A stretch of 64,000 nucleotides of DNA from Paraburkholderia silvatlantica (GCF_003096715.1 NZ_QEOL01000016.1:1-64000), one strand, 5' to 3'; counted from the first letter of the stretch, positions 8,065-16,543 are shown. A program made the numbers and translations. Notes: generated by a model not told the origin, from the sequence alone.

Positions 8065-9715
8065 CGAGCAGGCACTCGCCGATCAACAGGGCGTCGATGT
8101 CGTTTTGCGCGAAGCCGCGCAGGGCGTCCGACGGGGATTCGACGAGCGGCTCGCCCGCCACGTTGAACGACGTGTTGAGGAGCACCGCGATGCCTGTTTC
8201 GCGCTCGAACGCGCGCAGCAGCGCGTGGAGGCCGGGGTTGTCCTGCTGCGAGACCGTCTGCGGTCGCGCCGTGCCATCCACGTGCGTGACGGCCGCAAGG
8301 CGCGCTCGCCATGCAGGCCTTACCGGGCAGATGCGCAGCATGTAGGGGCTCGCAAGGTCGAGTTCGAAATAGCGCGCGGCGTCTTCGGCCGGCACACATG
8401 GCGCGAACGGGCGGAACGCTTCGCGGCGCTTCACGTCGAGGTTCATGCGCTCGCGCGCGCTTGCGCGCTCGGGGCTCATCAGCAGCGAGCGATTGCCAAG
8501 GGCGCGCGGTCCCATCTCCGCGCGGCCGGCGTGCAGCGCCACGCAGCGCCCGGCCGCGAGCAGTCTTGCCGCTTGCCCGGCGAGTTGTGCCGGCGTGCCG
8601 CGCGTCTCGCGGTAGCGCAGATGCGGCGGCATCGCCGCGAGCGCCGCCTCCACGCTGGCGAGGTCGTATGGTTTGCCGCCATAGGGCGAGAACGGGCCGG
8701 GCCGGAACGGCTCGCCGAGCACGCCGTGCCAGCCCCACAACGCGGCGCCGAGGGACGTGCCGCAATCCGCGCCGGCCGGCCCGGCGAACACGGCGTCGAA
8801 TCCCGCCTGGCGCCACACAAGATCGTTGGCGCGTCCGTTGAGCGACACGTTGCCCGCGAGGCACAGGTGGCGCACGCCCGTCATCGCGCGCACCGTTCGC
8901 GCGAGATGCAGCATGGCGCGCTCACATTCGCGCTGCGCCGCATAAGCGAGCGCGGCGCGCGCCGCCTCGTCCGGCAGCGACGGCGCGTGGCGCAGATGCG
9001 AGCCGTGCGCATCGCAATCGGCGCTGTAGTCGACGTCGAGCCCATCGAAGCGGCCTCGAAATACCGGCGCGCGCGCCGGGTCGCCGTAGGGCGCGAGGCC
9101 CATTGTCTTGCCCGTTTCGCGCGCGCCGAAGCCGATGGCCTGGGTGACGGCCTCGTAGAGCGCGCCGATGCCGCACGACGTGCTGCGCGCCACCTCCTCG
9201 ATCCGCTTGCCGCGTGCGATCCAGACGCTCTGCGACGCGTGGCGCGCACCCTGATCGCGGCGATGGCCGTCGACGACGAGAATGGCCGCTTCGTCGAACG
9301 GCGAGCAGTAGTATCCGGCCGCTGCATGGCACAACGCGTGTTCGACGTCGAGTTGCGCGACGTTGCCGAAGTGCGGCGGCGGGAACGTCGCGCCGCCGCC
9401 CGCGACGCGCGCAACGAGCGCCGGCCGGGCATGTTCGGGCAGCCCGAGCGCGCTGCGGCACGCGGCCATTGCGTCGCTCGGGTAGGCGTTCGAATGCTTG
9501 ATGCGGTCGAGGCGCTCCTGACTCGCGTGCGCCACCGCGCGCGCGCCGTGCGCGCTGAGCACCCAGGCCGCGCCGGCGTCGGCGGCCGGTCCGGGTTGCA
9601 GGCCCAGTACGCCGCCGGCGCGGGCGTTGCCGGATATCGAGGAGGTGAAAGCGGTTGACATGAGGTGGGCTTGCTTTGATGGTTCGGGCGGCGGCGTGAG
9701 ACGAGCCGCGATCAT
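8054..9715 (-). CDS. Carbamoyltransferase, NodU/CmcH/TobZ family
   Basis: A 553-residue enzyme with both halves of the family. The Kae1-like ATPase half contains DVEHALCHAAAGYYCSPFDE with metal-binding-type histidines, then ILVVDGHRRDQ and LCLAGNVSLNGRAND. The C-terminal half contains AEMGPRALGNRSLLMSP, RREAFRPFAPCVP and LLNTSFNVAGEPLVESPSDA. Family members make a carbamoyl-adenylate from carbamoyl phosphate and ATP and transfer the carbamoyl group to a hydroxyl group. Its ATG at 9715 overlaps the hoxN stop (ATGA), so the two are probably translationally coupled; a second possible start is ATG 9661. Its placement with hoxN suggests a hydrogenase-related job, but the acceptor is unknown. Confidence 0.88.
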   Translation of the reverse strand: MIAARLTPPPEPSKQAHLMSTAFTSSISGNARAGGVLGLQPGPAADAGAAWVLSAHGARAVAHASQERLDRIKHSNAYPSDAMAACRSALGLPEHARPALVARVAGGGATFPPPHFGNVAQLDVEHALCHAAAGYYCSPFDEAAILVVDGHRRDQGARHASQSVWIARGKRIEEVARSTSCGIGALYEAVTQAIGFGARETGKTMGLAPYGDPARAPVFRGRFDGLDVDYSADCDAHGSHLRHAPSLPDEAARAALAYAAQRECERAMLHLARTVRAMTGVRHLCLAGNVSLNGRANDLVWRQAGFDAVFAGPAGADCGTSLGAALWGWHGVLGEPFRPGPFSPYGGKPYDLASVEAALAAMPPHLRYRETRGTPAQLAGQAARLLAAGRCVALHAGRAEMGPRALGNRSLLMSPERASARERMNLDVKRREAFRPFAPCVPAEDAARYFELDLASPYMLRICPVRPAWRARLAAVTHVDGTARPQTVSQQDNPGLHALLRAFERETGIAVLLNTSFNVAGEPLVESPSDALRGFAQNDIDALLIGECLLEKI

Positions 9716-10833
9716 ACCCGTGCGCCCGTGCGAACTCTTCGGCGCTGATACCCGGCAGCGAAAAGCCAGCTACCTGCGAAGACGGCCACGATGGCATACC
9801 CGGTCGAGCCCAGGTGCGCGTCCAGCGCGCCCACGCCGTCCCAGAGCGATCCGTGCAGCGCGAACTTATCGCCGATCAGCCCGATGCCCTCGATCCCGCC
9901 AATCAGCAGCGCAAGCGCCGCAGAGAGCGCCGTGACGCCAACGTTGTAGCGGTGCTTGCGGGCGGGGTCGCGCAGCGCCCAGCCATAGACGCCGAGCATC
10001 AGCATGCCGTCGGCCGTGTCGATGAGCGTCATGCCGGCCGTGAAAAGCGCCGGAAAGACCATGATCGACCAGATCGGCAAGTCATGCGTCGCGCTCGCGG
10101 CGGAGAGACCGAGCACGCCGATCTCGGTCGCGGTGTCGAAGCCCAGACCAAACAGCACGCCGAGCACATACATGTGCCAGCTTTTCGTGACGATGCGCGT
10201 GAGCGGCCGCAGGACGCGCGCGAGCAGGCCGTGCGCATGCGGCGCGGCGTCGTCGTGCGCGCTGCCGGGCCTCGTGCGGCGGTACGACTGGATCACGGCC
10301 CGCAGCGTGAGCAGGTTGGAAATCGCGATTGCGAACAGAAAGACCGTCGAAACGGCGGTGGCGATCGTGCCTGCGACGTCGCGCACGGCGTCGAGCCGTT
10401 CGCGCAGGCCGAACGCGGCGGCGGCAATCGCCGCCGAGGCGAGCACCACGATGGTCGAGTGCCCCAGCGAGAACATCAGTCCGATCGTCACGGGCCGCTT
10501 GCCGTCGTGCATCAGCTTGCGCGTGACGTTGTCGATCGCGGCGATGTGGTCCGCGTCCACGGCGTGACGCAAGCCGAACGTGTAGGCCAGCATGCACGCG
10601 CCAAGCAGCGCGGGGCGCGAGCCGAACATCGCGACGGCCCAGCACCACGCGGCGAGATTGCAGGCGAGAAGCATCGACAGCACGACGCCGATTTTCGCGC
10701 GCGTGGCGGAGCGTTTCGGGAGTGACGGCGGGCGATGCGGGGAGGGAGGCAACGGAATATCCATCGTTTCATGCTCGAATCGGTCGCCGGCCGTCTCGAG
10801 TGAACGGCGCGCCAGCGAAAGGCATTCGATCAA
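9712..10833 (-). CDS. hoxN: High-affinity nickel permease, NiCoT family
   Basis: An inner-membrane Ni2+ (possibly Co2+) importer that supplies nickel for the [NiFe] centres. It contains the NiCoT signature RHAVDADHIAAIDN in the second membrane helix, plus LGHSTIVV and GLGFDTATEIG, with about eight membrane segments. The TTG at 10833 follows GGAGG at good spacing; an ATG at 10764 without a ribosome-binding site is the alternative. A His-containing loop (HDDAAPHAHG) lies mid-protein. It is divergent from hoxK and overlaps the downstream carbamoyltransferase by 4 bases. This is the same role and location type as hoxN of Cupriavidus necator. Confidence 0.93.
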   Translation of the reverse strand: MIECLSLARRSLETAGDRFEHETMDIPLPPSPHRPPSLPKRSATRAKIGVVLSMLLACNLAAWCWAVAMFGSRPALLGACMLAYTFGLRHAVDADHIAAIDNVTRKLMHDGKRPVTIGLMFSLGHSTIVVLASAAIAAAAFGLRERLDAVRDVAGTIATAVSTVFLFAIAISNLLTLRAVIQSYRRTRPGSAHDDAAPHAHGLLARVLRPLTRIVTKSWHMYVLGVLFGLGFDTATEIGVLGLSAASATHDLPIWSIMVFPALFTAGMTLIDTADGMLMLGVYGWALRDPARKHRYNVGVTALSAALALLIGGIEGIGLIGDKFALHGSLWDGVGALDAHLGSTGYAIVAVFAGSWLFAAGYQRRRVRTGARV

Positions 10834-11065
10834 GCAACCTCCGTTCCACCTTGCTGGCCATGCCTGTGGCCAGTGCCATTAGAGGGTTTCCCAGCGCGAT
10901 ACGTGGTCGCGCTTGCCTCCCCGCCAACGGATTGCGCGCGCGGCGCGAGTGGTCACGCCGTTGCCACTTTGGCGCGCGAATGGTCGCGTCGTGGCTACCT
11001 GCGCCGCCTGAACGCTGCGTCGCGACAGGCGTACGACATACCGTCCGCTGAAGCAATTTTTCTTT

Positions 11066-11081
11066 TGTGATCTAGATCAAG
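11066..11081. promoter_or_regulatory. Possible Crp/Fnr-family or HoxA site upstream of the hoxK promoter
   Basis: The sequence TTGTGATCTAGATCAA contains the perfect 12-bp palindrome TGATCTAGATCA (11068-11079). The right half fits an Fnr half-site (ATCAA) and the left resembles a Crp half-site (TGTGA). Its centre is about 50 bases upstream of the -24 element, a position also suited to an enhancer-binding activator or IHF. The protein that binds is not determined. Confidence 0.45.
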
Positions 11082-11121
11082 GGCACCTCCGACGCCGGTT
11101 TGGTGCACCCTCGCGCGCAGT

Positions 11122-11137
11122 TGGCACGAATCTTGTT
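11122..11137 (+). promoter_or_regulatory. Sigma-54 (-24/-12) promoter of the hox operon
   Basis: TGGCACGAATCTTGTT matches the RpoN consensus TGGCAC-N5-TTGCW, with GG at 11123-11124 and the -12 element TTGTT at 11133-11137. It lies 92 bases before the hoxK start. This agrees with the RpoN- and HoxA-dependent control known for the C. necator membrane-bound hydrogenase operon, and with hoxA being encoded downstream. Confidence 0.85.
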
Positions 11138-11168
11138 CCTTGAGACCGCTAAACGCCGACAGGGGGGC

Positions 11169-11204
11169 GCCCGGAGACGCCGCCGTATGCCGGCGTCTCC
11201 GGGC
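11169..11204 (+). promoter_or_regulatory. Leader mRNA hairpin upstream of hoxK
   Basis: A perfect 14-bp stem (GCCCGGAGACGCCG with its complement) and an 8-base loop lie between the sigma-54 promoter and the hoxK ribosome-binding site. No T-run follows, so it is not an intrinsic terminator. It more likely stabilises the 5' end or controls translation. Confidence 0.7.
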
Positions 11205-11228
11205 CGAAGGCCATCAAGGAACCACACA

Positions 11229-12317
11229 GTGATCGAAACGTTTTATGAAGTCATGCGACGCCAGGGGATCTCGCGCCGCAGCTTCCTCAAATTCTGCTCG
11301 CTGACAGCGACGTCGCTCGGCCTCGGGCCGGCGTTCATGCCGAAGATCGCCCACGCGATGGAGACCAGGCCGCGCACGCCGGTGCTCTGGCTGCACGGGC
11401 TCGAATGCACGTGCTGCTCGGAGTCGTTCATCCGCTCGGCGCACCCGCTGGCGAAAGACGTCGTGCTCTCGATGATCTCGCTCGACTACGACGACCTGTT
11501 GATGGCCTCCGCGGGACACCAGGCCGAGGCCATCCTCGAAGAAGTGATGGCGAAATATCGCGGCAACTACATCCTCGCGGTCGAAGGCAATCCACCGCTG
11601 AATCAGGACGGCATGAGCTGCATCATCGGAGGCAAGCCGTTTGTCGATCAGTTGCGCCGCGTGTCGAAGGACGCGAAGGCCGTGATCTCGTGGGGCTCGT
11701 GCGCGTCGTGGGGCTGCGTGCAGGCGGCGAAGCCGAACCCGACGCAGGCGGTGCCGATCCACAAGGTCATCACCGACAAGCCGATCATCAAGGTGCCCGG
11801 CTGCCCGCCGATCGCCGAGGTGATGACGGGCGTGATCACCTACATGCTCACGTTCGACCGCATGCCGGAGCTGGACCGCCAGGGCCGCCCGAAGATGTTC
11901 TACAGCCAGCGCATTCACGACAAGTGCTACCGCCGTCCGCATTTCGACGCGGGCCAGTTCGTCGAGTCGTGGGACGACGAAGCGGCACGGCGCGGCTACT
12001 GCCTCTACAAGGTCGGCTGCAAAGGCCCGACGACCTACAACGCCTGCTCGACCGTGCGCTGGAACGGCGGCACGAGCTTCCCCATTCAGGCGGGCCATGG
12101 CTGCATCGGCTGCTCCGAGGACGGGTTCTGGGACAAGGGCTCTTTCTATGACCGGCTCACCCAGATCAACCAGTTCGGCGTCGAAGCGAACGCCGACAGG
12201 ATCGGCGGCACCGCGGCCGTCGTGGTGGGCGCCGCCGCGGCGGCGCATGCTGCCGCTTCGGCGATCCAGCGTGCCAGATCGAAGCACGACGCGAAGCAAG
12301 ACCGCGACGGCCGATAG
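11229..12317 (+). CDS. hoxK: Membrane-bound [NiFe] hydrogenase small subunit (group 1d, O2-tolerant)
   Basis: The electron-transfer subunit, carrying three Fe-S clusters. GTG start at 11229 with AAGGA 9 bases upstream. A twin-arginine signal (SRRSFLK, Arg 16-17) ends at IAHA after residue 43. In mature numbering the cysteines ECTCC give C17, C19 and C20, and WGSCASWGC gives the pair corresponding to C115 and C120. These are the six-cysteine proximal [4Fe-3S] ligands that mark O2-tolerant enzymes. The medial and distal cluster motif CKGPTTYNAC and GHGCIGCSEDGFWD follow. A C-terminal hydrophobic helix (VVVGAAAAAHAAASA) anchors it to the inner membrane facing the periplasm. It is nearly colinear with C. 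necator HoxK. Confidence 0.97.
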   Translation: MIETFYEVMRRQGISRRSFLKFCSLTATSLGLGPAFMPKIAHAMETRPRTPVLWLHGLECTCCSESFIRSAHPLAKDVVLSMISLDYDDLLMASAGHQAEAILEEVMAKYRGNYILAVEGNPPLNQDGMSCIIGGKPFVDQLRRVSKDAKAVISWGSCASWGCVQAAKPNPTQAVPIHKVITDKPIIKVPGCPPIAEVMTGVITYMLTFDRMPELDRQGRPKMFYSQRIHDKCYRRPHFDAGQFVESWDDEAARRGYCLYKVGCKGPTTYNACSTVRWNGGTSFPIQAGHGCIGCSEDGFWDKGSFYDRLTQINQFGVEANADRIGGTAAVVVGAAAAAHAAASAIQRARSKHDAKQDRDGR

Positions 12318-12385
12318 CCGCATCTAGCGTCCCGCGCCGGGGCGCCGCCGACAAGCACAGGAAGCAGCACAGGAAAAAAACAAGC

Positions 12386-14242
12386 ATGACAGCCATTTCC
12401 ACCCAAGGGTTTCAGCTCGACAACAGCGGGCGGCGCATCGTCGTCGATCCGGTCACGCGCATCGAAGGTCACATGCGCGTCGAAGTCAACGTCGATTCGA
12501 ACAATGTGATCCGCAACGCCGTCTCCACCGGCACCATGTGGCGCGGACTCGAAGTCATTCTCAAGGGCCGCGATCCGCGCGACGCGTGGGCGTTCGTCGA
12601 GCGCATCTGCGGCGTGTGCACGGGATGTCACGCGCTCGCCTCCGTGCGCGCCGTCGAGGACGCGCTCGACATCCGCATTCCGCCGAACGCGCACCTGATC
12701 CGCGAGATCATGGCGAAGACCTTGCAGGTGCACGACCACGTGGTGCACTTCTACCACCTGCACGCGCTCGACTGGGTCGATGTGGTCTCGGCGCTGAAGG
12801 CCGACCCCAAGCTCACGTCCGAGTTGCAGCAGCGCATCTCGCCCGCGCATCCGATGTCGTCGCCGGGCTATTTCCGCGACGTGCAGACGCGCTTGCGCAA
12901 GTTCGTCGAAAGCGGCCAGCTCGGTCCGTTCATGAACGGCTACTGGGGCAACCCCGCCTATGTGCTGCCGCCGGAAGCGAACCTGATGGCCGTGACGCAC
13001 TACCTCGAAGCGCTCGACCTGCAAAAGGAGTGGGTGAAGATCCACACGATCTTCGGCGGCAAGAATCCGCACCCGAACTACCTTGTGGGCGGCGTGCCGT
13101 GCGCGATCAACATCGACGGCGATCTGGCCGCCGGCGCGCCGATCAACATGGAGCGCCTGAACTTCGTGAAGTCGCTCATCGACGAAGCGATCACCTTCTG
13201 CCGTAACGTTTATGTGCCCGATCTGCTTGCGATCGGCACGATCTACAAGGCGCGCGGCTGGCTTCATGGCGGCGGGCTCGCCGCGACCAACGTGATGGAC
13301 TACGGCTCATATCCGCTCGTCAACTACAACCCTTCCACCAACCAGATGCCGGGCGGCGCGATCCTCAATGGCGACTGGAACACGATCCTGCCGGTCGATC
13401 CGCGCGACCCCGAGCAAGTGCAGGAGTTCGTTGCGCACTCCTGGTATCAATACCCGGACAACGACCGCGGGCTGCATCCGTGGGACGGCATCACCGAGCC
13501 GCATTACGAACTCGGGCCCAACACGAAGGGCACGCGCACCGCGATCGAGTCGATTGACGAGAGCGCGAAATACTCGTGGGTCAAGTCGCCGCGCTGGCGC
13601 GGGCACGCCATGGAAGTCGGGCCGCTTGCGCGCTACATCCTCGGCTACGCGCATGCGCAGCAGGGCAATACGCATTGCGGGCGCATCAAGGAGCAGATCG
13701 AAACCTCGCTCGTTGCCGTGAACCAGGACATGCCGAAGCTGCTTGGCTTGCCGGAAACTTCGCTCGGCGCGAGGCAACTGCTGCCGACCACCATCGGCCG
13801 CACGCTCGCCCGCGCGCTCGAAGCGGAGTATTGCGCCGAGATGATGGCTGACGACTGGCAAAGCCTCATCGACAACATCCGCAACGGCGACACCTCGACC
13901 GCGAACGTCGACAAGTGGGACCCTTCGACGTGGCCCGCCGAAGCGAAGGGTGTGGGCGCGGTCGCGGCGCCGCGCGGGGCGCTCGGCCACTGGATCAGGA
14001 TCAAGGACGGCCGCATCGAGAATTACCAGTGCGTCGTACCGAGCACCTGGAACGGCGGCCCGCGCGACGCGAAGGGGCAGATCGGCGCGTTCGAGGCGAG
14101 CCTCATGAACACGCCCATGGCGAACCCCGAGCAGCCCGTCGAGATCCTGCGCTCGCTGCATTCGTTCGATCCTTGCATGGCGTGCTCGACGCACGTGATG
14201 AGCGAGGACGGCGCCGAAATGACCGCCGTGACCGTGCGCTAA
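12386..14242 (+). CDS. hoxG: Membrane-bound [NiFe] hydrogenase large subunit
   Basis: The catalytic subunit, 618 residues, the length expected for HoxG. The Ni-binding cysteines are in RICGVCTGCH (C75, C78) and DPCMACSTH (C597, C600). A 15-residue C-terminal extension after His603 (VMSEDGAEMTAVTVR) is removed by the HoxM protease after the NiFe(CN)2CO cofactor is inserted. VDPVTRIEGH near residue 20 is the usual N-terminal signature. It has no signal peptide and is co-exported with HoxK through the Tat system. It follows hoxK by 68 bases and is followed by a strong hairpin. Confidence 0.97.
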   Translation: MTAISTQGFQLDNSGRRIVVDPVTRIEGHMRVEVNVDSNNVIRNAVSTGTMWRGLEVILKGRDPRDAWAFVERICGVCTGCHALASVRAVEDALDIRIPPNAHLIREIMAKTLQVHDHVVHFYHLHALDWVDVVSALKADPKLTSELQQRISPAHPMSSPGYFRDVQTRLRKFVESGQLGPFMNGYWGNPAYVLPPEANLMAVTHYLEALDLQKEWVKIHTIFGGKNPHPNYLVGGVPCAINIDGDLAAGAPINMERLNFVKSLIDEAITFCRNVYVPDLLAIGTIYKARGWLHGGGLAATNVMDYGSYPLVNYNPSTNQMPGGAILNGDWNTILPVDPRDPEQVQEFVAHSWYQYPDNDRGLHPWDGITEPHYELGPNTKGTRTAIESIDESAKYSWVKSPRWRGHAMEVGPLARYILGYAHAQQGNTHCGRIKEQIETSLVAVNQDMPKLLGLPETSLGARQLLPTTIGRTLARALEAEYCAEMMADDWQSLIDNIRNGDTSTANVDKWDPSTWPAEAKGVGAVAAPRGALGHWIRIKDGRIENYQCVVPSTWNGGPRDAKGQIGAFEASLMNTPMANPEQPVEILRSLHSFDPCMACSTHVMSEDGAEMTAVTVR

Positions 14243-14250
14243 CTCCACCA

Positions 14251-14290
14251 GGCCGCCACGGCGCCTGCGCTTGCCGGCGCCGTGGCGGCC
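14251..14290 (+). promoter_or_regulatory. Intercistronic mRNA hairpin between hoxG and hoxZ
   Basis: A perfect 14-bp stem (GGCCGCCACGGCGC with its complement) and a 12-base loop, without a following T-run. It may mark a processing site or protect the 3' end of the hoxKG message, giving more structural-gene than accessory-gene product. Confidence 0.7.
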
Positions 14291-14307
14291 AAGAAAGGAT
14301 GATGACG

Positions 14308-15012
14308 ATGCAATCGTATTCCCGATGCGAAGAGGCGCGCGACACCGTTCCGCCCGCCGAGGCGATTTACGTGTACGAAGCGCCGGTGCGCATCTGGCAC
14401 TGGATCAACGCGGCGTCGATCGTGGTGCTGGCGGTGACCGGCTATCTGATCGGCTCGCCGCTTCCCACGCAGCCCGGCGAGGCGAGCGCGCATTTTCTGA
14501 TGGGCTATATCCGCTTCGCGCACTTCACCGCCGCCTACCTGTTCGCCATTGGACTGGCGGCCCGCGCGTATTGGGCCATTGTCGGCAATCACCACGCGCG
14601 CGAAATGTTCTGGGTGCCGGTGTTCTCGCGCGAGTACTGGCTTGACATGTTCGCGATGCTGCGTTACTACGCGTTCCTCGGGCCCACGCCGCGCCAGTTC
14701 AGCGGACACAATCCGTTGTCGCGATTCGCGATGTTCTTCGTGTTTCTGCTGGTCTCGCTCTTCATGATCGTGACCGGCTTCGCGCTGTACGGCGAAGGCG
14801 CACAGGCGGGTTCGTGGCAGCAGATCGCGTTTGGCTGGGTGCGTCCGCTGCTCGGCCAGTCGCAAGGCGTGCATACCTGGCATCACCTCGGCATGTGGGC
14901 GATCCTGATCTTCGTGATCCTGCATGTCTATGCGGCGGTGCGCGAGGACATCATGGGCCGGCAAAGCGTGGTCGGCTCGATGATCTCGGGCTACCGCACG
15001 TTCAAGAAGTGA
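14308..15012 (+). CDS. hoxZ: Ni/Fe-hydrogenase b-type cytochrome subunit
   Basis: A membrane diheme cytochrome b that anchors HoxKG and passes electrons from H2 to the quinone pool. It has four predicted helices (about residues 30-50, 65-90, 140-160 and 190-215 of a 234-residue protein). Candidate heme histidines are in RIWHWINAASI, RFAHFTAAY and the pair in VHTWHHLGMWAIL with VILHVYAAVRED. Three in-frame ATGs (14299, 14302, 14308) follow AAAGGA; only 14308 has proper spacing, so I prefer it. The gene begins 17 bases after the hairpin and is followed closely by hoxM. Confidence 0.93.
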   Translation: MQSYSRCEEARDTVPPAEAIYVYEAPVRIWHWINAASIVVLAVTGYLIGSPLPTQPGEASAHFLMGYIRFAHFTAAYLFAIGLAARAYWAIVGNHHAREMFWVPVFSREYWLDMFAMLRYYAFLGPTPRQFSGHNPLSRFAMFFVFLLVSLFMIVTGFALYGEGAQAGSWQQIAFGWVRPLLGQSQGVHTWHHLGMWAILIFVILHVYAAVREDIMGRQSVVGSMISGYRTFKK

Positions 15013-15019
15013 GGCCGCG

Positions 15020-15682
15020 ATGCTGACTTCCCCGCAAAGCGGCGCGCCGGCCATCGTCGTGCTCGGCATCGGCAACGTGCTGTGGGCCGACGAGGGCTTT
15101 GGCGTGCGCTGCATTGAGGCGCTTCAGCAGCGCTTCGAATTCGCCCCGCACGTGAGCCTCATGGACGGCGGCACGCAAGGGCTGTATCTGGTCCAGTACG
15201 TCCAGGCCGCCGACAGCCTGCTGATTTTCGACGCCGTCGATTACGGTCTCGCACCCGGCACGCTGAAGATCGTTGAGGATGACGATGTACCGGCGTTCCT
15301 CGGCGTGCGCAAGATGAGCCTGCACCAGACCGGCTTCCAGGAGGTGCTGATGCTCGCGCGCCTGACTGGCCGGTATCCGCGCCGCGTGCTGCTGGTCGGC
15401 TGCCAGCCCGACGAAGTGGACGATTATGGCGGCAGCCTGCGGTCCGCCGTGAAGGCGTCGCTGGAGCGCGCGCTCGAACTGGGCGTCGAGCGCCTCGCCG
15501 CATGGGGCGGCGAGCCCTCGCCGCGCCGCACGCCGCTGCGCGCCGACGATGCGGTCACGCTGCCGCATCTCGCGCTCGCGCGATACGAAGGCGAGCGGCC
15601 GAGCGAGGCAGAGGCGTGCCGCACCGGCGACGAGCGTGTGTTGCTGCGCACGCGCCGCGAGGAGCCGCCGTCGTGTGCATAG
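15020..15682 (+). CDS. hoxM: Hydrogenase maturation endopeptidase
   Basis: A nickel-dependent protease of the HybD/HyaD family that removes the C-terminal extension of HoxG. The N-terminal GIGNVLWADEGFGVRCIE holds the first metal-ligand acid (Glu), FDAVDYG the second (Asp), and MSLHQTGFQEVL the His ligand. At 220 residues it has a C-terminal tail of about 40 residues longer than E. coli HybD, as I recall for HoxM-type proteins. It is 7 bases downstream of hoxZ and overlaps hoxL by 10 bases. Confidence 0.94.
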   Translation: MLTSPQSGAPAIVVLGIGNVLWADEGFGVRCIEALQQRFEFAPHVSLMDGGTQGLYLVQYVQAADSLLIFDAVDYGLAPGTLKIVEDDDVPAFLGVRKMSLHQTGFQEVLMLARLTGRYPRRVLLVGCQPDEVDDYGGSLRSAVKASLERALELGVERLAAWGGEPSPRRTPLRADDAVTLPHLALARYEGERPSEAEACRTGDERVLLRTRREEPPSCA

Positions 15683-16026
15683 GCGTGCCGATGCGTGTGA
15701 TCGAGGCGCAGGGCTTGCAGGCGTGGTGCAACGGGCGCGGTGAGCGCCGCCGCATCGACACTTCGCTGGTTGGCCCTTGCAGCGCCGGTGAATGGCTGCT
15801 GGTTTTTCTCGACGCGGCGCGCGAGAAGCTCGACGCGACGCGCGCGGCGGAAATCGACGCGACGCTCTCGCTCGTCGAGCGGGCGCTGGCGGGCGACGCC
15901 GCCATGGCCCGCGCGAACGCGCATTTTGAAATGCCGTCCGCGCTCAGCGTGGACGACCTGATCCGGCTGACCGGCGGCGCGCAAGCGGCGCGCGGCGGTC
16001 ACCGGTCTTCCGGGGAATCAACATGA
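15673..16026 (+). CDS. hoxL: HypC-like hydrogenase chaperone HoxL
   Basis: A paralogue of HypC dedicated to the membrane-bound enzyme. It is thought to carry or hand over the Fe(CN)2CO unit to HoxG. I place the start at GTG 15673 because it gives MCIGVPMRVIEAQ, with the essential Cys2 of the HypC/HupF family right after the initiator. The start lies within the end of hoxM. 117 residues is longer than HypC (88 here) because of a helical C-terminal tail. The stop overlaps the hoxO start by 4 bases. Confidence 0.9.
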   Translation: MCIGVPMRVIEAQGLQAWCNGRGERRRIDTSLVGPCSAGEWLLVFLDAAREKLDATRAAEIDATLSLVERALAGDAAMARANAHFEMPSALSVDDLIRLTGGAQAARGGHRSSGEST

Positions 16027-16493
16027 CCAATACGAGCGGCGCCGCGCATGACGCGGCGCCCGTGGTGCAGCGGCTGATCGACGACGGACACGCCGTGTTC
16101 GTGGACGAGCGCACGCTCGACGAGTGGCTCGCGGACGGCGGCGAATGTGTCGTGCTACTCGCGGGCGACCCGGTGCGCTTTCCCGAATCCCTTGACGTGG
16201 CCGTGGTGCTGCCCGAACTCGCGCGCCTCGCGGCGGGCCGTTTTGGCCGTACATTGCGCTCGGCGGTGGCGACGCGCGCAGGCGAGGACGCGATCGCGCG
16301 CCGCTTCGGCTCGCAGCGCTGGCCCGCGTTGCTGTGGCTGCGCGACGGCGGCTATGTCACGACGCTTGCGGGCATGATGGACTGGGACGATTACGTGGCC
16401 AACGTCGCCCATGCGCTCGCGCAGCCGACTACGCGGGCGCCTTCGGTCGGAATTCCCGTCAACGCCGCCGACTCATCGGCGCGCTGTCACTAG
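16023..16493 (+). CDS. hoxO: Hydrogenase accessory protein HoxO (HyaE/HupG family)
   Basis: A 156-residue thioredoxin-fold-like protein without the CxxC pair. The family signature is RFPESLDVAVVLPEL, then RFGSQRWPALLWLRDGGYV and a GMMDWDDYV segment. HyaE/HoxO proteins bind the Tat-signal-bearing small-subunit precursor and protect it during Fe-S assembly. Its position between hoxL and hoxQ is exactly that in C. necator. ATGA overlap with hoxL shows tight coupling. Confidence 0.9.
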   Translation: MTNTSGAAHDAAPVVQRLIDDGHAVFVDERTLDEWLADGGECVVLLAGDPVRFPESLDVAVVLPELARLAAGRFGRTLRSAVATRAGEDAIARRFGSQRWPALLWLRDGGYVTTLAGMMDWDDYVANVAHALAQPTTRAPSVGIPVNAADSSARCH

Positions 16494-16543
16494 CCATCGT
16501 TAAGCGTCGATTGAACATCGATAAATTATCGGGATTGCAAACC

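Larger units (their letters stand above)
10834..11228. other. Divergent hoxN-hoxK control region
   Basis: About 395 bases without a gene. They hold the hoxK sigma-54 promoter, a 12-bp palindrome upstream of it, and a transcribed leader hairpin, each listed separately. The hoxN promoter must also lie here, but I could not identify it. Confidence 0.7.

Noticed and set aside
8105..9658. A 517-codon plus-strand frame opposite the carbamoyltransferase
   Set aside because: Same artefact of G+C-rich sequence. The minus strand encodes all conserved carbamoyltransferase motifs.
11102..11109. GGTGCACC next to the hoxK sigma-54 promoter, identical to the core of the catabolic-island operator
   Set aside because: Only the 8-base core matches, without the flanking TGTGG or ATTTGCG; likely chance or unrelated.
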